Shown: in pieces, positions 17,231 through 26,346 of the stretch
Layout of the letters: each line of letters begins with the position of its first letter
How positions within the stretch are numbered: the first letter of the stretch is position 1
Assembly: GCA_002898015.1 (NCBI GenBank)
Contig: BDTM01000146.1
Location: 1 to 41,534, forward strand
DNA length: 41,534 nucleotides
Direction: 5' to 3'
Origin: a bacterium BMS3Bbin03
GTDB lineage: Bacteria > Zhuqueibacterota > JdFR-76 > BMS3Abin05
Made by a program: the position numbers and the translations under genes
The notes under the pieces: model-generated
What the model was told of the DNA's origin: nothing
What the model saw: only the letters and a program-made list of their open reading frames with translations
Database searches by the model: none

Positions 17231-19321
17231 CTAAGCATCCCCTTTCAGATCGCCTCTTGCAAAAATGCTCGCCACATATTGGAGCACATCGGTGGCACAC
17301 TTGTCACAATAGCCGTAATATTTGATCATTCTGGATTTCACCACATCTATCTTTTTCTGCGTCTCTTCATCGATTACATTCGACACCAGACTGGTGAGTT
17401 TAATCGAATCTTTCTGGTCTTCAAATAGCTTGTATTCAAGCGCTTTCTGAAGCCGTTCGTTTGTCCGGTAGTCAAACGTCTTTCCATCCAGTGACAGGGC
17501 GCCGATGTAATTCATGATTTCTCTCCGGAAGTCATCCTTCCGGCTCTCCGGAATATCGATCTTCTCTTCAATGGACCGCATGAGCCGCTCATCGGGCTCT
17601 TCCGCTTCGCCCGTGTACCGGTTCCTCACCTTCTCCTTTTGCGTGTAGGCTTTTACATTATCGATGTAATTGGCACAAAGCCGGGAGAGCGCTTCTTCGT
17701 CGGCGGCGATGGCACGCTGCACCTCGTTCTTTACAATATCATCGTACTCTTCCTTCACAACGCTGAGCAATTCACGATAATGCTTTCTCTGCTCCTCCAG
17801 CGTAATCAGAGAATGGTGCTGAAGCCCTTCTTCCAGTTCGTTGAGAACCATGAATGGATTCACACAATCTTCCGTTTCGTTTACCAGTGCATTCGAGATT
17901 TTATCCTGCACATAACGCGGTGAAATGCCGTTCATTCCTTCGCGTACCGCTTCTTCTTTCAGCTCTTTGATGCTGTCTTCCGTGAAACCGTGCAGCGTTT
18001 TCCCATTGTACAATTTTAGCTTCTGCATCAAGGTAAGCTGAGCCCGCTTGGGTTCCTCAAGCCGCGTGAGTACGGCCCACATGGCGGCCATCTCAATGGT
18101 GTGGGGCGCAATGTGTTTCCCCCTGATTTTATCGGGATTGAAATCTTTCTCGTAAATTTTGATCTCATCGCTCAACCGGGTTATGTAGGGAATATCAATT
18201 TTTACCGTCCGGTCGCGCAGCGCTTCCATGAATTCATTATTTTGCAGCTTCCGGTACTCGGGTTCGTTCGTGTGTCCCACAATCACTTCATCGATATCCG
18301 TCTGCGGAAATTTCTTCGGCTTAATTTTGTGCTCCTGCGAAGCACCCAGCAGATCGTATAAAAAGGCCACATCCAGCTTGAGCACCTCAATAAATTCGAC
18401 GAGACCCCGATTGGCCACATTGAATTCGCCGTCAAAATTGAAGGCTCGCGGATCCGAGTCCGATCCGAAAATGGCAATTTTCCGGTAATTAATGTCGCCG
18501 GTCAGTTCCGTGGAATCCTGGTTTTTCTCATCTTTTGGCTGAAATGTTCCGATTCCCACACGATCCTTCTCGGAAAGAATAAGCCGCCTCACTTTAATAT
18601 CCTGGATCATTCGATTCCAATCACCCTCGTAACGTTTCATTTTTTCCTGGTACATAAACCGGCAAAACGGACAAAGTTCCCCATCCACATGGATTTGATC
18701 GGTTTCCGGACCCTTTTTATTAAAATCTTCAAGCAGTTTTTTCCGAAATTCCAACGGAACCAGATGAAGAGGATCTTCGTGCATGGGACATTCCAGCCAG
18801 ATCTCCTGACCGTTTTCATCTGTATCGCGCCAGGCATAACTGTAAAGCGCCCCTTTGGGTGTCCGGGTGTAATCCTCCAGTCCCTTTTTAAGAAGCCGCA
18901 CAATTGTACTCTTCGAACTGCCCACCGGGCCGTGCAGCAGCAGAACACGATTTTGCGTGCCGTAACCCTGAGACGCGGACTTAAATAAATGGACTAACTT
19001 CATTAAGGGGCGTTCCAACCCGTAAACCGCATCTTTCCCGTTGTGCAGAGGATCATCAAAAAAATTATAATGCGTGAATCTCTCACGAAGATCGGTCACT
19101 TCTTTCGTACCGTAAGAGAGAATCATATTGTAAATCCGCTGAAACGCCGTTTGAATGGTTTCGGGATTCTCCTCTACAATGCGTAAATAATCGTCGAAAT
19201 TCCCTTCCCAATGAAGTTCATGAAACTCCCGGGTGCTTTTCTGAAGTTCGCTGACCATCGATGCTAACGGTGACGCCTGCGATTGATTTTGTTTGCCGAT
19301 TTTTTGTGCCGTCTGATTCAT
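17231..19321 (-). CDS. prkA: Serine protein kinase PrkA
   Basis: A 696-residue AAA-type protein kinase, slightly longer than usual because of an N-terminal Gln/Ser-rich extension. Walker A is GPVGSSKS at 131-138. Other PrkA features are [26 protein letters not shown], the [12 protein letters not shown] segment and a C-terminal kinase-like region. [15 protein letters not shown] near the end adds a CxxC pair. It is the first gene of prkA-yeaH-spoVR-unknown. AGGGGA precedes the ATG. Family members work in stationary-phase and nitrogen-stress responses. A strong dyad at 19387-19410 lies in its leader region. Confidence 0.96.
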   Translation of the reverse strand: MNQTAQKIGKQNQSQASPLASMVSELQKSTREFHELHWEGNFDDYLRIVEENPETIQTAFQRIYNMILSYGTKEVTDLRERFTHYNFFDDPLHNGKDAVYGLERPLMKLVHLFKSASQGYGTQNRVLLLHGPVGSSKSTIVRLLKKGLEDYTRTPKGALYSYAWRDTDENGQEIWLECPMHEDPLHLVPLEFRKKLLEDFNKKGPETDQIHVDGELCPFCRFMYQEKMKRYEGDWNRMIQDIKVRRLILSEKDRVGIGTFQPKDEKNQDSTELTGDINYRKIAIFGSDSDPRAFNFDGEFNVANRGLVEFIEVLKLDVAFLYDLLGASQEHKIKPKKFPQTDIDEVIVGHTNEPEYRKLQNNEFMEALRDRTVKIDIPYITRLSDEIKIYEKDFNPDKIRGKHIAPHTIEMAAMWAVLTRLEEPKRAQLTLMQKLKLYNGKTLHGFTEDSIKELKEEAVREGMNGISPRYVQDKISNALVNETEDCVNPFMVLNELEEGLQHHSLITLEEQRKHYRELLSVVKEEYDDIVKNEVQRAIAADEEALSRLCANYIDNVKAYTQKEKVRNRYTGEAEEPDERLMRSIEEKIDIPESRKDDFRREIMNYIGALSLDGKTFDYRTNERLQKALEYKLFEDQKDSIKLTSLVSNVIDEETQKKIDVVKSRMIKYYGYCDKCATDVLQYVASIFARGDLKGDA

Positions 19322-19386
19322 TTGCTTCCCCTCCCTTCATTTCTTGGGGGTTCATAGATAGAATGATCCTTTCATTGTTCCCAATG

Positions 19387-19410
19387 CCGTTAAACAAAAC
19401 TGTTCAACGG
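19387..19410 (-). promoter_or_regulatory. 10-bp dyad upstream of prkA
   Basis: CCGTTGAACA and TGTTTAACGG (minus strand) pair over ten positions with one G-U around GTTT, 66-89 bases before the prkA ATG. No T run follows. It could be an operator or a 5' leader hairpin. The remaining sequence from 19411 to 19814 shows nothing I can call. Confidence 0.4.
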
Positions 19411-19814
19411 AGAGAACAATCGATACAAGGTTCAAGCTTTTGCAATTGCAGGCAGCGGCATTTTAACCGCGACTGCAAGTTTGATTGATTAAATTTCGGA
19501 AGATTTTTTTTAAAAGATACGTTGATAAATCAAGCTAAATAATCAGAAGGAATTTTCGGATTCTTTGTGGAATAAATAGAATATCAGATAAAAAAGAATT
19601 ACAATAACCACTCCGCGTGAAGGACCGTCTCAGACATTTACGTAAATCCCTTCTCAAAATCTCCCTGTTTTTGAAAGATCAGATTTTGCAAGTGCAATTT
19701 AGGTGCGTGCTCCTCTTTTTTACTCGCTTGTTTCGTAATTTGAACATTCAACAACCTTGTTTATTAAATTTTTCGACACTACTTTATAAATACTTTAACA
19801 CTATTTTTTAAAGA

Positions 19815-19850
19815 CAAAAAAAAGCCGAACAGAAATTGATATTCGGCTTT
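19815..19850 (-). terminator. Intrinsic terminator after apt
   Basis: AAAGCCGAA (19821-19829) and TTCGGCTTT (19842-19850) are exact inverted arms. On the minus strand the stem is followed by a run of eight T residues. It closes the apt operon about 105 bases past the apt stop codon. The plus strand has a shorter T tail. Confidence 0.85.
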
Positions 19851-19955
19851 TCAAAGAACATTTAAATTTATTTCCCCCGCTATTGAATAGCTTTGACTAA
19901 AAAATAGTCGATTTGTTCCCGTTTGTCAAGAGTTTTTTAATATTTTTTTGACCCT

Positions 19956-20480
19956 TCATTCGGAATCAAATTGAATCAGTGAGTAAAAATCATAATTTTG
20001 CAGTTTTTCCAGGCCGTTTAAAAAGGTTAATTCAATCAAACAGCCAATTCCAATGACCCGCCCCCCGCATTTTTCAACCAGACCGGCGGCCGCTTTTAGC
20101 GTGCCGCCCGTCGCCAACAGATCGTCGATCAGCAGAACTTTTTGGCCGGGCTGAATAGCATCTTTATGAATTTCCAACGTATCCGTGCCGTATTCCAATT
20201 CATACGTTTCACTGAATGTGGCAGCGGGGAGTTTGCCCGGTTTCCGAACCGGCACCAGGCCAATCTTCCATTTGTAGGCCAGGGCCCCGCCCAGAAGAAA
20301 TCCGCGGGATTCAATGCCGACGACCACGTCGATATCGCGGCCGGCAAAATGCGCCGCCAACCGGTCAATCGCTTCATGAAACGCCTGTGGATCTTTCAGC
20401 AGCGTCGTAATGTCTTTAAATCCAATGCCGGGTTTGGGAAAATCGGGTACATTGCGAATTTTAGCTTTTAAATCGATCAT
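19956..20480 (-). CDS. apt: Adenine phosphoribosyltransferase
   Basis: A 174-residue purine-salvage enzyme converting adenine and PRPP to AMP. Visible motifs: N-terminal FPKPGIGFKDITTLL, GIESRGFLLGGALA, the RKPGKLP loop, and the PRPP site VLLIDDLLATGGTLKA. Normal family length. It lies 12 bases after acyP and is the last gene of the operon beginning at 26140, followed by a strong terminator. Confidence 0.97.
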   Translation of the reverse strand: MIDLKAKIRNVPDFPKPGIGFKDITTLLKDPQAFHEAIDRLAAHFAGRDIDVVVGIESRGFLLGGALAYKWKIGLVPVRKPGKLPAATFSETYELEYGTDTLEIHKDAIQPGQKVLLIDDLLATGGTLKAAAGLVEKCGGRVIGIGCLIELTFLNGLEKLQNYDFYSLIQFDSE

Positions 20481-20492
20481 ATCTGCCTCCGG

Positions 20493-20771
20493 TTAATAAG
20501 TGATTTCAAACGTCGGGAATTTCCCTTCAAACGGGAGCCATTCAATTTGCACGTCGCGGACGTCGGCATAAGGGTGCCCGGTTTTCACGTCCTGAATGAA
20601 AGACTCCACAAGCCCCCGGTCGCCTTCGACCTCGATTTCGACACGCCCGTCGGGCAGATTGCGGACAACGCCTTTTAATCCATACGAATTTGCAAGCCTT
20701 AAAACAAAGTATCGAAAACCGACACCCTGCACAAGACCTTTAACCCTAATTTTTGCACCGACAGAATTCAT
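20493..20771 (-). CDS. acyP: Acylphosphatase
   Basis: A 92-residue enzyme hydrolysing acyl phosphates. The signature VQGVGFRYFV supplies the phosphate-binding loop with the catalytic Arg, and GVVRNLPDGRVEIEVEGD contains the catalytic Asn. Normal length. Sits between the LOG-like gene (37-base gap) and apt (12-base gap) on the same strand. Confidence 0.95.
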   Translation of the reverse strand: MNSVGAKIRVKGLVQGVGFRYFVLRLANSYGLKGVVRNLPDGRVEIEVEGDRGLVESFIQDVKTGHPYADVRDVQIEWLPFEGKFPTFEITY

Positions 20772-20808
20772 TTTTTCTCATATTATTAATACGAATAATC
20801 TGCAGCGC

Positions 20809-21264
20809 TTAGTACTCCAAAAACTTCAGCGCCAATTGCACGGCCTTTTCAGGCGTTTCAACCGTGTGAATATTTTCATCGATCTCCCGGGTGTGCAGCC
20901 CAATGACAGGCTTTCCCAATTGCAGGGCAAAAGCCAATTCAGACAGTGTGCCGTAACCGCCGTCGATCGCAATAACCACCTGAGCGGTTCGGACGATGAG
21001 AATATTTCGGGCAATCCCCAATCCGGTCACAATGGGAATGTCCACGTAAGGATTCGCCTGCTCCCGGGAATCTCCCGGCAGAATGCCAATGACCAATCCG
21101 CCCTTTTCCTTTGCACCGCGGCTTGCGGCCTCCATCACGCCCGTGCGTCCCCCCGTGACCAACACAAGCCCATTTTCAGCCAGACCTCTGCCGACCTCCC
21201 GGGCAAGTTCATACAGACCGGCATCCACCGAAGCCCCGCCTATAACGCCGACAATTTTTTTCAT
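20809..21264 (-). CDS. LOG-like Rossmann-fold protein (TIGR00725 type)
   Basis: A 151-residue protein with the nucleotide-binding start VGVIGGASVD, then VTGGRTGVMEAASRGA, GILPGDSR and the hallmark GGYGTLSELAFALQLGKP. The GGxGTxxE motif is shared with lysine-decarboxylase-like/LOG phosphoribohydrolases, which release bases from nucleoside monophosphates. This short branch has no assigned substrate. It lies in the operon between asnS and acyP, close to apt, which would suit a nucleotide role. Confidence 0.85.
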   Translation of the reverse strand: MKKIVGVIGGASVDAGLYELAREVGRGLAENGLVLVTGGRTGVMEAASRGAKEKGGLVIGILPGDSREQANPYVDIPIVTGLGIARNILIVRTAQVVIAIDGGYGTLSELAFALQLGKPVIGLHTREIDENIHTVETPEKAVQLALKFLEY

Positions 21265-21294
21265 TAAATCTCTCTAAATGCCTCGTGTATCGAA

Positions 21295-22593
21295 TTACGG
21301 ATAAATCCGGTGCATCAGTCGCGGAAACGGAATTGTCTCGCGAACGTGTTCGAGACCGCAAATCCAGCCCACGGTGCGTTCAATCCCAAGTCCGAATCCG
21401 CCGTGCGGAACGGAGCCGTATTTTCGTAAATCAAGATACCAGTCGAACGCTTCTTCAGGCAGATTTTGTTTCTGAATTTTCGCTTTTAATGTGTCCAAAT
21501 CATCCTCACGCTGCCCGCCGCCGATAATCTCGCCGTACCCCTCAGGTGCAAGTACATCCACGCAGAGGGCTTTGGAGGGATCGTCCGGATTATTTTTCAT
21601 ATAAAAAGCTTTCACGTCCGCCGGATACTGATAGACCATGACCGGCCGGTCAAAATTATTGGAAATAAGGGTTTCATCCGCCCCGCCAAAATCGCTTCCG
21701 TAAACAAATTCGGTGTCTGCTCCTTTTAAAATAGCGGCCGCTTCATCATAGTGAATCCTCGGAAAGGGCCGCTTGATGGTCTCTAATTTTGAGAGATCGC
21801 GTTCCAAAATCTTTAACAACTCCAGGCGATTCTCAAGCACACGTGTCACAATGAATTCAATCAATTCTTCAGCAAGGCCCATGATATCATTCAAATCCGC
21901 GTAGGCTACTTCGGGTTCTACCATCCAGAATTCGGTCAGGTGCCGCCGGGTTTTGGATTTTTCGGCCCGAAATGTCGGGCCAAAACAATACACTTTACCA
22001 AAAGCCATTGCCGCCGCTTCCATATAAAGCTGCCCGCTCTGGGTCAAATAGGCTTTCTCACCAAAATAATCCGTTTCAAACAAGGTTGTGGTGCCTTCAC
22101 ACGCCGCCGGCGTGAAAATCGGGGCATCCACCAGCGTAAATTTTTTTGAATCAAAGTAGTCCCGGATGGCCTTTATGATTTCATGCCTGATTTTTAAGAT
22201 CGCATTCTGACGGCGCGATCGAATCCAGAGATGCCGGCGCTCCATCAAAAAAGCGGTTCCGTGCTCTTTCGGAGTGATGGGAAAATCATCGGCAGTCTGA
22301 ATGATCCGAACGTCTTTCACCCACAATTCGTACCCGCCGGGGGCACGTTTGTCGCCGTGAACCTGCCCTGTGATGATGATCGATGATTCTTGCGTCAGCC
22401 TTTCATATAAATCAAACACCTCCGGCGAAACGTCATTTCCGGATACAACGCCCTGAATGACGCCGGTGCCGTCCCGCAGAAGCAGAAACCAGATTTTTCC
22501 GCTGGAGCGTTTATTGTACAACCAACCCTTTAACGTGATGACCTGACCATCGAACTTCCCGACGTCCTCCACAAACACGCGATCAATCGCCAT
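21295..22593 (-). CDS. asnS: Asparaginyl-tRNA synthetase
   Basis: Class II synthetase of about 432 residues: N-terminal OB-fold anticodon-binding domain ([20 protein letters not shown]), motif 2 [20 protein letters not shown], and motif 3 [20 protein letters not shown] with the Arg of the ATP site. The EFWMVEPE wording fits AsnRS rather than AspRS, and [11 protein letters not shown] resembles the archaeal-like AsnRS branch. An upstream ATG at 22635 exists, but AAAGGA before the ATG at 22593 and the homologous start [11 protein letters not shown] favour the shorter form. A direct AsnRS means Asn-tRNA need not be made by the amidotransferase route. Confidence 0.95.
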   Translation of the reverse strand: MAIDRVFVEDVGKFDGQVITLKGWLYNKRSSGKIWFLLLRDGTGVIQGVVSGNDVSPEVFDLYERLTQESSIIITGQVHGDKRAPGGYELWVKDVRIIQTADDFPITPKEHGTAFLMERRHLWIRSRRQNAILKIRHEIIKAIRDYFDSKKFTLVDAPIFTPAACEGTTTLFETDYFGEKAYLTQSGQLYMEAAAMAFGKVYCFGPTFRAEKSKTRRHLTEFWMVEPEVAYADLNDIMGLAEELIEFIVTRVLENRLELLKILERDLSKLETIKRPFPRIHYDEAAAILKGADTEFVYGSDFGGADETLISNNFDRPVMVYQYPADVKAFYMKNNPDDPSKALCVDVLAPEGYGEIIGGGQREDDLDTLKAKIQKQNLPEEAFDWYLDLRKYGSVPHGGFGLGIERTVGWICGLEHVRETIPFPRLMHRIYP

Positions 22594-22658
22594 AGAATAT
22601 CCTTTCTTTTCAAAATGTGCCGGGGCACAGCACACAGAGCGTTTTTATGATTATCCTT

Positions 22659-23492
22659 TTATTTCATCAAAAGAACCGGGATTTTGGCATTTCTCATCAC
22701 ATGCTCCGTTGTGCTGCCCAAAATCGCCTCTTTTATGCGAGAGTGCCCGTAGGCACCCATAATAATCAAGTCAAAACCATTTTTACTAAAACGCGCGATT
22801 TCCTCATCCGGATTGCCTTTATGAATTTGAATATCCACGGGGATATTATAAGCACTTAAATATTCCTTCCCCTCATTTGCAATGGATTCGGCCATTTCAT
22901 TTTTATTATCAACCGTAAATATTGTGACCGGCGCATTAAATTTACTGCTGAAGAAACCGGCCATGGGCAGGGCTTTGTTCGAATTCCGGCTTCCGTCGTA
23001 AGGCACCAGAATTTTTGTAATATCCGTCACCTTCTTTTGCGCGACGAAAAGCGGTTTTTCACACTGTCTTGAGATGGATTCTGTTGTCGCGCCCATCATT
23101 TTCGTCCCCCACCGGGCAAATTCACCGTGGGCGCCCATGACAATCATGTCGGTCACATTCGCTTTCTCACAAATAATGTCGACGGGAGAACCGTCCACTT
23201 TTTCAACCGTGTATGAAATTTTTTCCTGATCCAGAATCTTTTTACACTTATCCAGCACGGATTTGGCCTTTTGATTCAGCAAATTTCTCGATTCATCCAG
23301 GTAGATCGACGAAGGAAATACGGGTGCAAACCCATCGACGCCCATGTAGACAGACCATTCGAATATTCGCACATCGATGACGGTAATCACACGCAGCTTT
23401 GCATCAAACGCATGCGCCATTTTGATGCTGTATTTCAGTACAGAATTGGTGTATTCCGACCCATCCACGCCAACTAACAGTGATTTAATCAT
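22659..23492 (-). CDS. Tandem universal stress protein (UspA family)
   Basis: A 277-residue protein made of two Usp domains (about 1-150 and 153-277). Each ends in the ATP-binding pattern: MGAHGEFARWGTKMMGATTE in the first and MGAYGHSRIKEAILGSTTEH in the second. Each begins with VGVDGSE or VPYDGSRNS. Usp proteins bind ATP and raise survival under stress; the client is unknown. It follows gpsA by 25 bases and precedes asnS by 65. Confidence 0.92.
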   Translation of the reverse strand: MIKSLLVGVDGSEYTNSVLKYSIKMAHAFDAKLRVITVIDVRIFEWSVYMGVDGFAPVFPSSIYLDESRNLLNQKAKSVLDKCKKILDQEKISYTVEKVDGSPVDIICEKANVTDMIVMGAHGEFARWGTKMMGATTESISRQCEKPLFVAQKKVTDITKILVPYDGSRNSNKALPMAGFFSSKFNAPVTIFTVDNKNEMAESIANEGKEYLSAYNIPVDIQIHKGNPDEEIARFSKNGFDLIIMGAYGHSRIKEAILGSTTEHVMRNAKIPVLLMK

Positions 23493-23517
23493 TGAATTTC
23501 TCCCTTTTTATTGAAAT

Positions 23518-24528
23518 TTATCCCCATTTTTCAATTTTTGCCCCCCGGCCCATCAGTTCGGAAACAGCCGCTTTGGGGGATTTATCTTCGAACAACACTT
23601 TATGAACCTGTTCCGTTATCGGCAATTCCACCCTGTATTTTTTGGCCAGGTCATAGGCGGATTTTGTCGTCCGAACGCCCTCCGCCACCATTACCATTTC
23701 ATTCAGAGCCTCCTGCAGGGTTTTGCCCTTGCCGATTTCTTCTCCCAGGTGACGGTTTCGACTGTAGCGGCTCATACAGGTGACAATCAAATCGCCCATT
23801 CCGGAAAGCCCGGCAAATGTCATGGGATCGGCTCCCATTGCGGCGCCGAGCCGGGTAATTTCCACCAGCCCCCGGGTCATTAAAGCCGCCTTGGTGTTGT
23901 CCCCGTAACCGACGCCATCGCTGATGCCGGCGCCGATGGCCACAATATTTTTGAGCGATCCGCCCAATTCCACTCCGATAAGATCGGCACTGGCGTAAAC
24001 CCGGAAGTTCGGCGTCATAAAAATGCGCTGGACATCCTGGGCCGTTTTGATGAGCTTCGAGGCTGCGACAACCGCCGTTGGTATTTCACGGCTCACTTCT
24101 TCCGCATGACTGGGGCCGGATAACACCGCCAACCGGCTGTCCGGCAATTCAGGAATTGCATCGTGAATAACTTCAGACATTCGCATTAATGTCTGATTTT
24201 CTATTCCTTTAGCCACACTCACCAGAATGGCCTCTCCGAAGTCTGCCTGATTCAGCCGCAGGGAAACTTCCCGCATAATGTGCGAGGGAACGGCCAGCAC
24301 AAGCACATCCCGGTGAACGACAGCTTCTTCAAAATCCGAAATGATTCGTATTTTTTCCGGGATGAAAACATCGGGCAGCATCAATTTATTCTCGCGCGTC
24401 TCTGCTAGTTCTCCGGCCACATCCGGTCTGAACTCCCATAAAATGACATCCGCGTATTTTGAGGCCATCAAAATTGCCAGCGCCGTCCCCCAGCTTCCGG
24501 CGCCCAACACACTCACTCGAACAGACAT
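23518..24528 (-). CDS. gpsA: Glycerol-3-phosphate dehydrogenase [NAD(P)+]
   Basis: A 336-residue enzyme reducing dihydroxyacetone phosphate to glycerol 3-phosphate for phospholipid synthesis. Visible: Rossmann motif VLGAGSWGTALA, SVAKGIE, LSGPSHAEEV, the catalytic-Lys region GGSLKNIVAIGAGISDGVGY, and GLSGMGDLIVTC. Normal length. It lies 71 bases after purM in the same transcription direction. Confidence 0.97.
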   Translation of the reverse strand: MSVRVSVLGAGSWGTALAILMASKYADVILWEFRPDVAGELAETRENKLMLPDVFIPEKIRIISDFEEAVVHRDVLVLAVPSHIMREVSLRLNQADFGEAILVSVAKGIENQTLMRMSEVIHDAIPELPDSRLAVLSGPSHAEEVSREIPTAVVAASKLIKTAQDVQRIFMTPNFRVYASADLIGVELGGSLKNIVAIGAGISDGVGYGDNTKAALMTRGLVEITRLGAAMGADPMTFAGLSGMGDLIVTCMSRYSRNRHLGEEIGKGKTLQEALNEMVMVAEGVRTTKSAYDLAKKYRVELPITEQVHKVLFEDKSPKAAVSELMGRGAKIEKWG

Positions 24529-24599
24529 TTCAATTACTCCTGACTTAATACGTTACTCTATAAAAATACAATTCTCATCCTGCCTTTTCAACAAGAAAT

Positions 24600-25604
24600 T
24601 TAGGATCGAATTTCCCCAATCCGCCGGACCGCTTCGCCCGCACTTTGCAGGAAAGCGCTCACAGAGTCTGCCTCTTCTGATTCAACGATCAGGATCATCC
24701 CGACGCCCAGATTAAAAGTGCGCCTCATATCCTCCTCCGGCACACTGCCCAGTTTTTGAATGAGCTTGAAAATGGCCGGCCTTTCCCAACTCTGCCAGTT
24801 AATCCGGATGGATCGTCCTTTCGGGACGATTCGAGAAAGATTTCCGATGATTCCACCGCCTGTAATGTGGGCAATGCCTTTTAATTTAAACTTTTCCAGC
24901 AGCGGCCGAACGGCCTTTAAATAGGATCTGTGAACCGCCAGCAGCGCCTCGCCGACCGTCTGCTGCAATTCTTTCAGGTAGGTGTCCACCGTTAAACCGG
25001 CCTGCTCGAACAGCACTTTTCTGGCCAGCGTGTATCCATTTGTGTGCAGTCCATTGGACGACAGCCCCAAAAGGACATCTCCGGGAGAGATATTTTTGCC
25101 CGTAATAATTCCGGACTCCTCCACAATCCCAATAAGCGTCCCGGCCACATCGTATTCCCCGAACGGGTAAAAATCGGCCATTTCTGCCGTTTCGCCGCCG
25201 ATAAGCGCACAACCGGCCTCTCGACACCCCCGTACAAATCCGGAAACAATTTCGGCCACCCGGTCCGGATGAACGTTTCCCATCGCCAGGTAATCCAGAA
25301 AAAACAGGGGATTCGCACCGGTTGTGAGAATGTCGTTCACGCAATGGTTCACAAGATCTTCGCCAATCGTATTGTGGCGATTCATTAAAAACGCCACTTT
25401 GAGTTTTGTTCCGACGCCGTCCACGGTAGAGACCAGCACCGGTTTCTTAAACGTTCCGAAATCCGCGCGGAACATACCGCCGAAAAGCCCTATATCCGTC
25501 AACACCTCCGGCCGGAATGTCTGCCGGATCATCTCTTTAATTTTTTGGACGCTCTTCTCCCCCGCTTCAATGTCCACACCCGCCTCTTTGTATGTCAGGC
25601 TCAT
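24600..25604 (-). CDS. purM: Phosphoribosylformylglycinamidine cyclo-ligase
   Basis: A 334-residue AIR synthetase of purine biosynthesis. N-terminal TYKEAGVDIEAGEK, then LVSTVDGVGTKLKVA, HCVNDILTTGANPLFFLDYLA, ALIGGETAEMADFY and LGLSSNGLHTNGYTLARKV are all family hallmarks. The C-terminus is slightly short but carries HITGGGIIGNLSRI and FNLGVGMILIV. The start codon overlaps the DUF4416 stop (ATGA). Confidence 0.97.
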   Translation of the reverse strand: MSLTYKEAGVDIEAGEKSVQKIKEMIRQTFRPEVLTDIGLFGGMFRADFGTFKKPVLVSTVDGVGTKLKVAFLMNRHNTIGEDLVNHCVNDILTTGANPLFFLDYLAMGNVHPDRVAEIVSGFVRGCREAGCALIGGETAEMADFYPFGEYDVAGTLIGIVEESGIITGKNISPGDVLLGLSSNGLHTNGYTLARKVLFEQAGLTVDTYLKELQQTVGEALLAVHRSYLKAVRPLLEKFKLKGIAHITGGGIIGNLSRIVPKGRSIRINWQSWERPAIFKLIQKLGSVPEEDMRRTFNLGVGMILIVESEEADSVSAFLQSAGEAVRRIGEIRS

Positions 25605-26140
25605 CCCTTTGCCGGTCCTTTCTCCAATTGCTGTCCGTAAATTTTACGAATCTCCCGAAAAAACGCCACGGCAATTTCATCTTTATAATCAGGATACGTC
25701 CATTCCAAAAAAGTGTACGCCCCGCCCCGAAACCGATACTGGAGATCGCCGTAAATGCCGTTTTTCAAATAAATTCGGTGACTGAAATTTTTTGTGGTGG
25801 CCAGGATCATTTTTGCCTCTTCGATGTAGCCCGGATCCAGATTCACCCGGCGGCGGCCTCCCGCCATAAATTGTTCCTCGATGGCATTTGTTTTCAATTT
25901 TATGGACGCAATCTCATCCGGTGCCCGAAGCCTCTCAAATGAAACAAATTGTTTTTTCAAAGATGCACTCATTTCCTCTTCATAATAATTGGTGTAGGCA
26001 AAATCAAAAATGGGTGACGTGTAGTCCATCGACCCGAGAATTTCAATCAATTGCGAATGGACTTCATCCACCCAAAAGTCCGGCGTAAACAAAATTGCAG
26101 AGAAATATTTCACGGGAAACGGATTTTTTATACGGCTCAT
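25601..26140 (-). CDS. DUF4416 family protein
   Basis: A 179-residue soluble protein with the DUF4416 pattern: FSAILFTPDFWVDEVHSQL, DYTSPIFDFAYTNYYEEEM, AIEEQF and RRVNLDPGYIEEAKMIL, and a C-terminal GAYTFLEWTYPDY. Function is unknown in the family, which occurs mostly in deep-branching and delta-type bacteria. It heads the purM-gpsA-usp-asnS-LOG-acyP-apt operon and is divergent from the tRNA-Leu gene, only 53 bases away. Confidence 0.85.
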   Translation of the reverse strand: MSRIKNPFPVKYFSAILFTPDFWVDEVHSQLIEILGSMDYTSPIFDFAYTNYYEEEMSASLKKQFVSFERLRAPDEIASIKLKTNAIEEQFMAGGRRRVNLDPGYIEEAKMILATTKNFSHRIYLKNGIYGDLQYRFRGGAYTFLEWTYPDYKDEIAVAFFREIRKIYGQQLEKGPAKG

Positions 26141-26152
26141 TAAAATTCACTC

Positions 26153-26181
26153 TTGACAACTAATGAAAAATGAATTAAATT
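26153..26181 (+). promoter_or_regulatory. Sigma-70-type promoter of tRNA-Leu
   Basis: A perfect TTGACA at 26153-26158, a 17-base spacer, and TAAATT at 26176-26181 (four of six consensus positions). The expected start would be about six bases before the mature tRNA 5' end. Confidence 0.75.
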
Positions 26182-26193
26182 GAACAAAGATTT

Positions 26194-26276
26194 GCCGAGG
26201 TGGTGAAACTGGTAGACGCAGTGGACTCAAAATCCACCGCCCTCTGGGCATGCGGGTTCGAGTCCCGCCCTCGGCA
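26194..26276 (+). tRNA. tRNA-Leu (anticodon CAA)
   Basis: Acceptor arms GCCGAGG and CCTCGGC pair exactly, the discriminator is A, the T arm contains GGGTTCGAGTCCC, the anticodon stem GTGGA/TCCAC encloses loop CTCAAAA (anticodon CAA, codon UUG), and there is a long class II variable arm. Total 83 bases; the CCA end is not encoded. A promoter precedes it and a terminator follows directly. Confidence 0.96.
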
Positions 26277-26283
26277 CAACCGA

Positions 26284-26311
26284 AAAGCCGATTTGAAAGT
26301 CGGCTTTTTTA
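26284..26311 (+). terminator. Intrinsic terminator after tRNA-Leu
   Basis: AAAGCCGA (26284-26291) and TCGGCTTT (26300-26307) pair around an 8-base loop and are followed by more T. It sits between the tRNA and the radical-SAM gene 35 bases further on. Confidence 0.85.
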
Positions 26312-26346
26312 TTTTAATAAATCTTCTCTAAAATATCAAGCAAAGA

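Noticed and set aside
17085..17300. 71-codon frame spanning the prkA-yeaH gap
   Set aside because: It overlaps the prkA end in another frame and covers the intercistronic stem-loop; the protein is Cys/Gly/Arg-rich and unlike a real product.
19617..19811. 64-codon plus-strand frame upstream of the apt terminator
   Set aside because: Non-ATG start, no ribosome-binding site, very low-complexity Leu/Phe-rich translation of AT-rich DNA.
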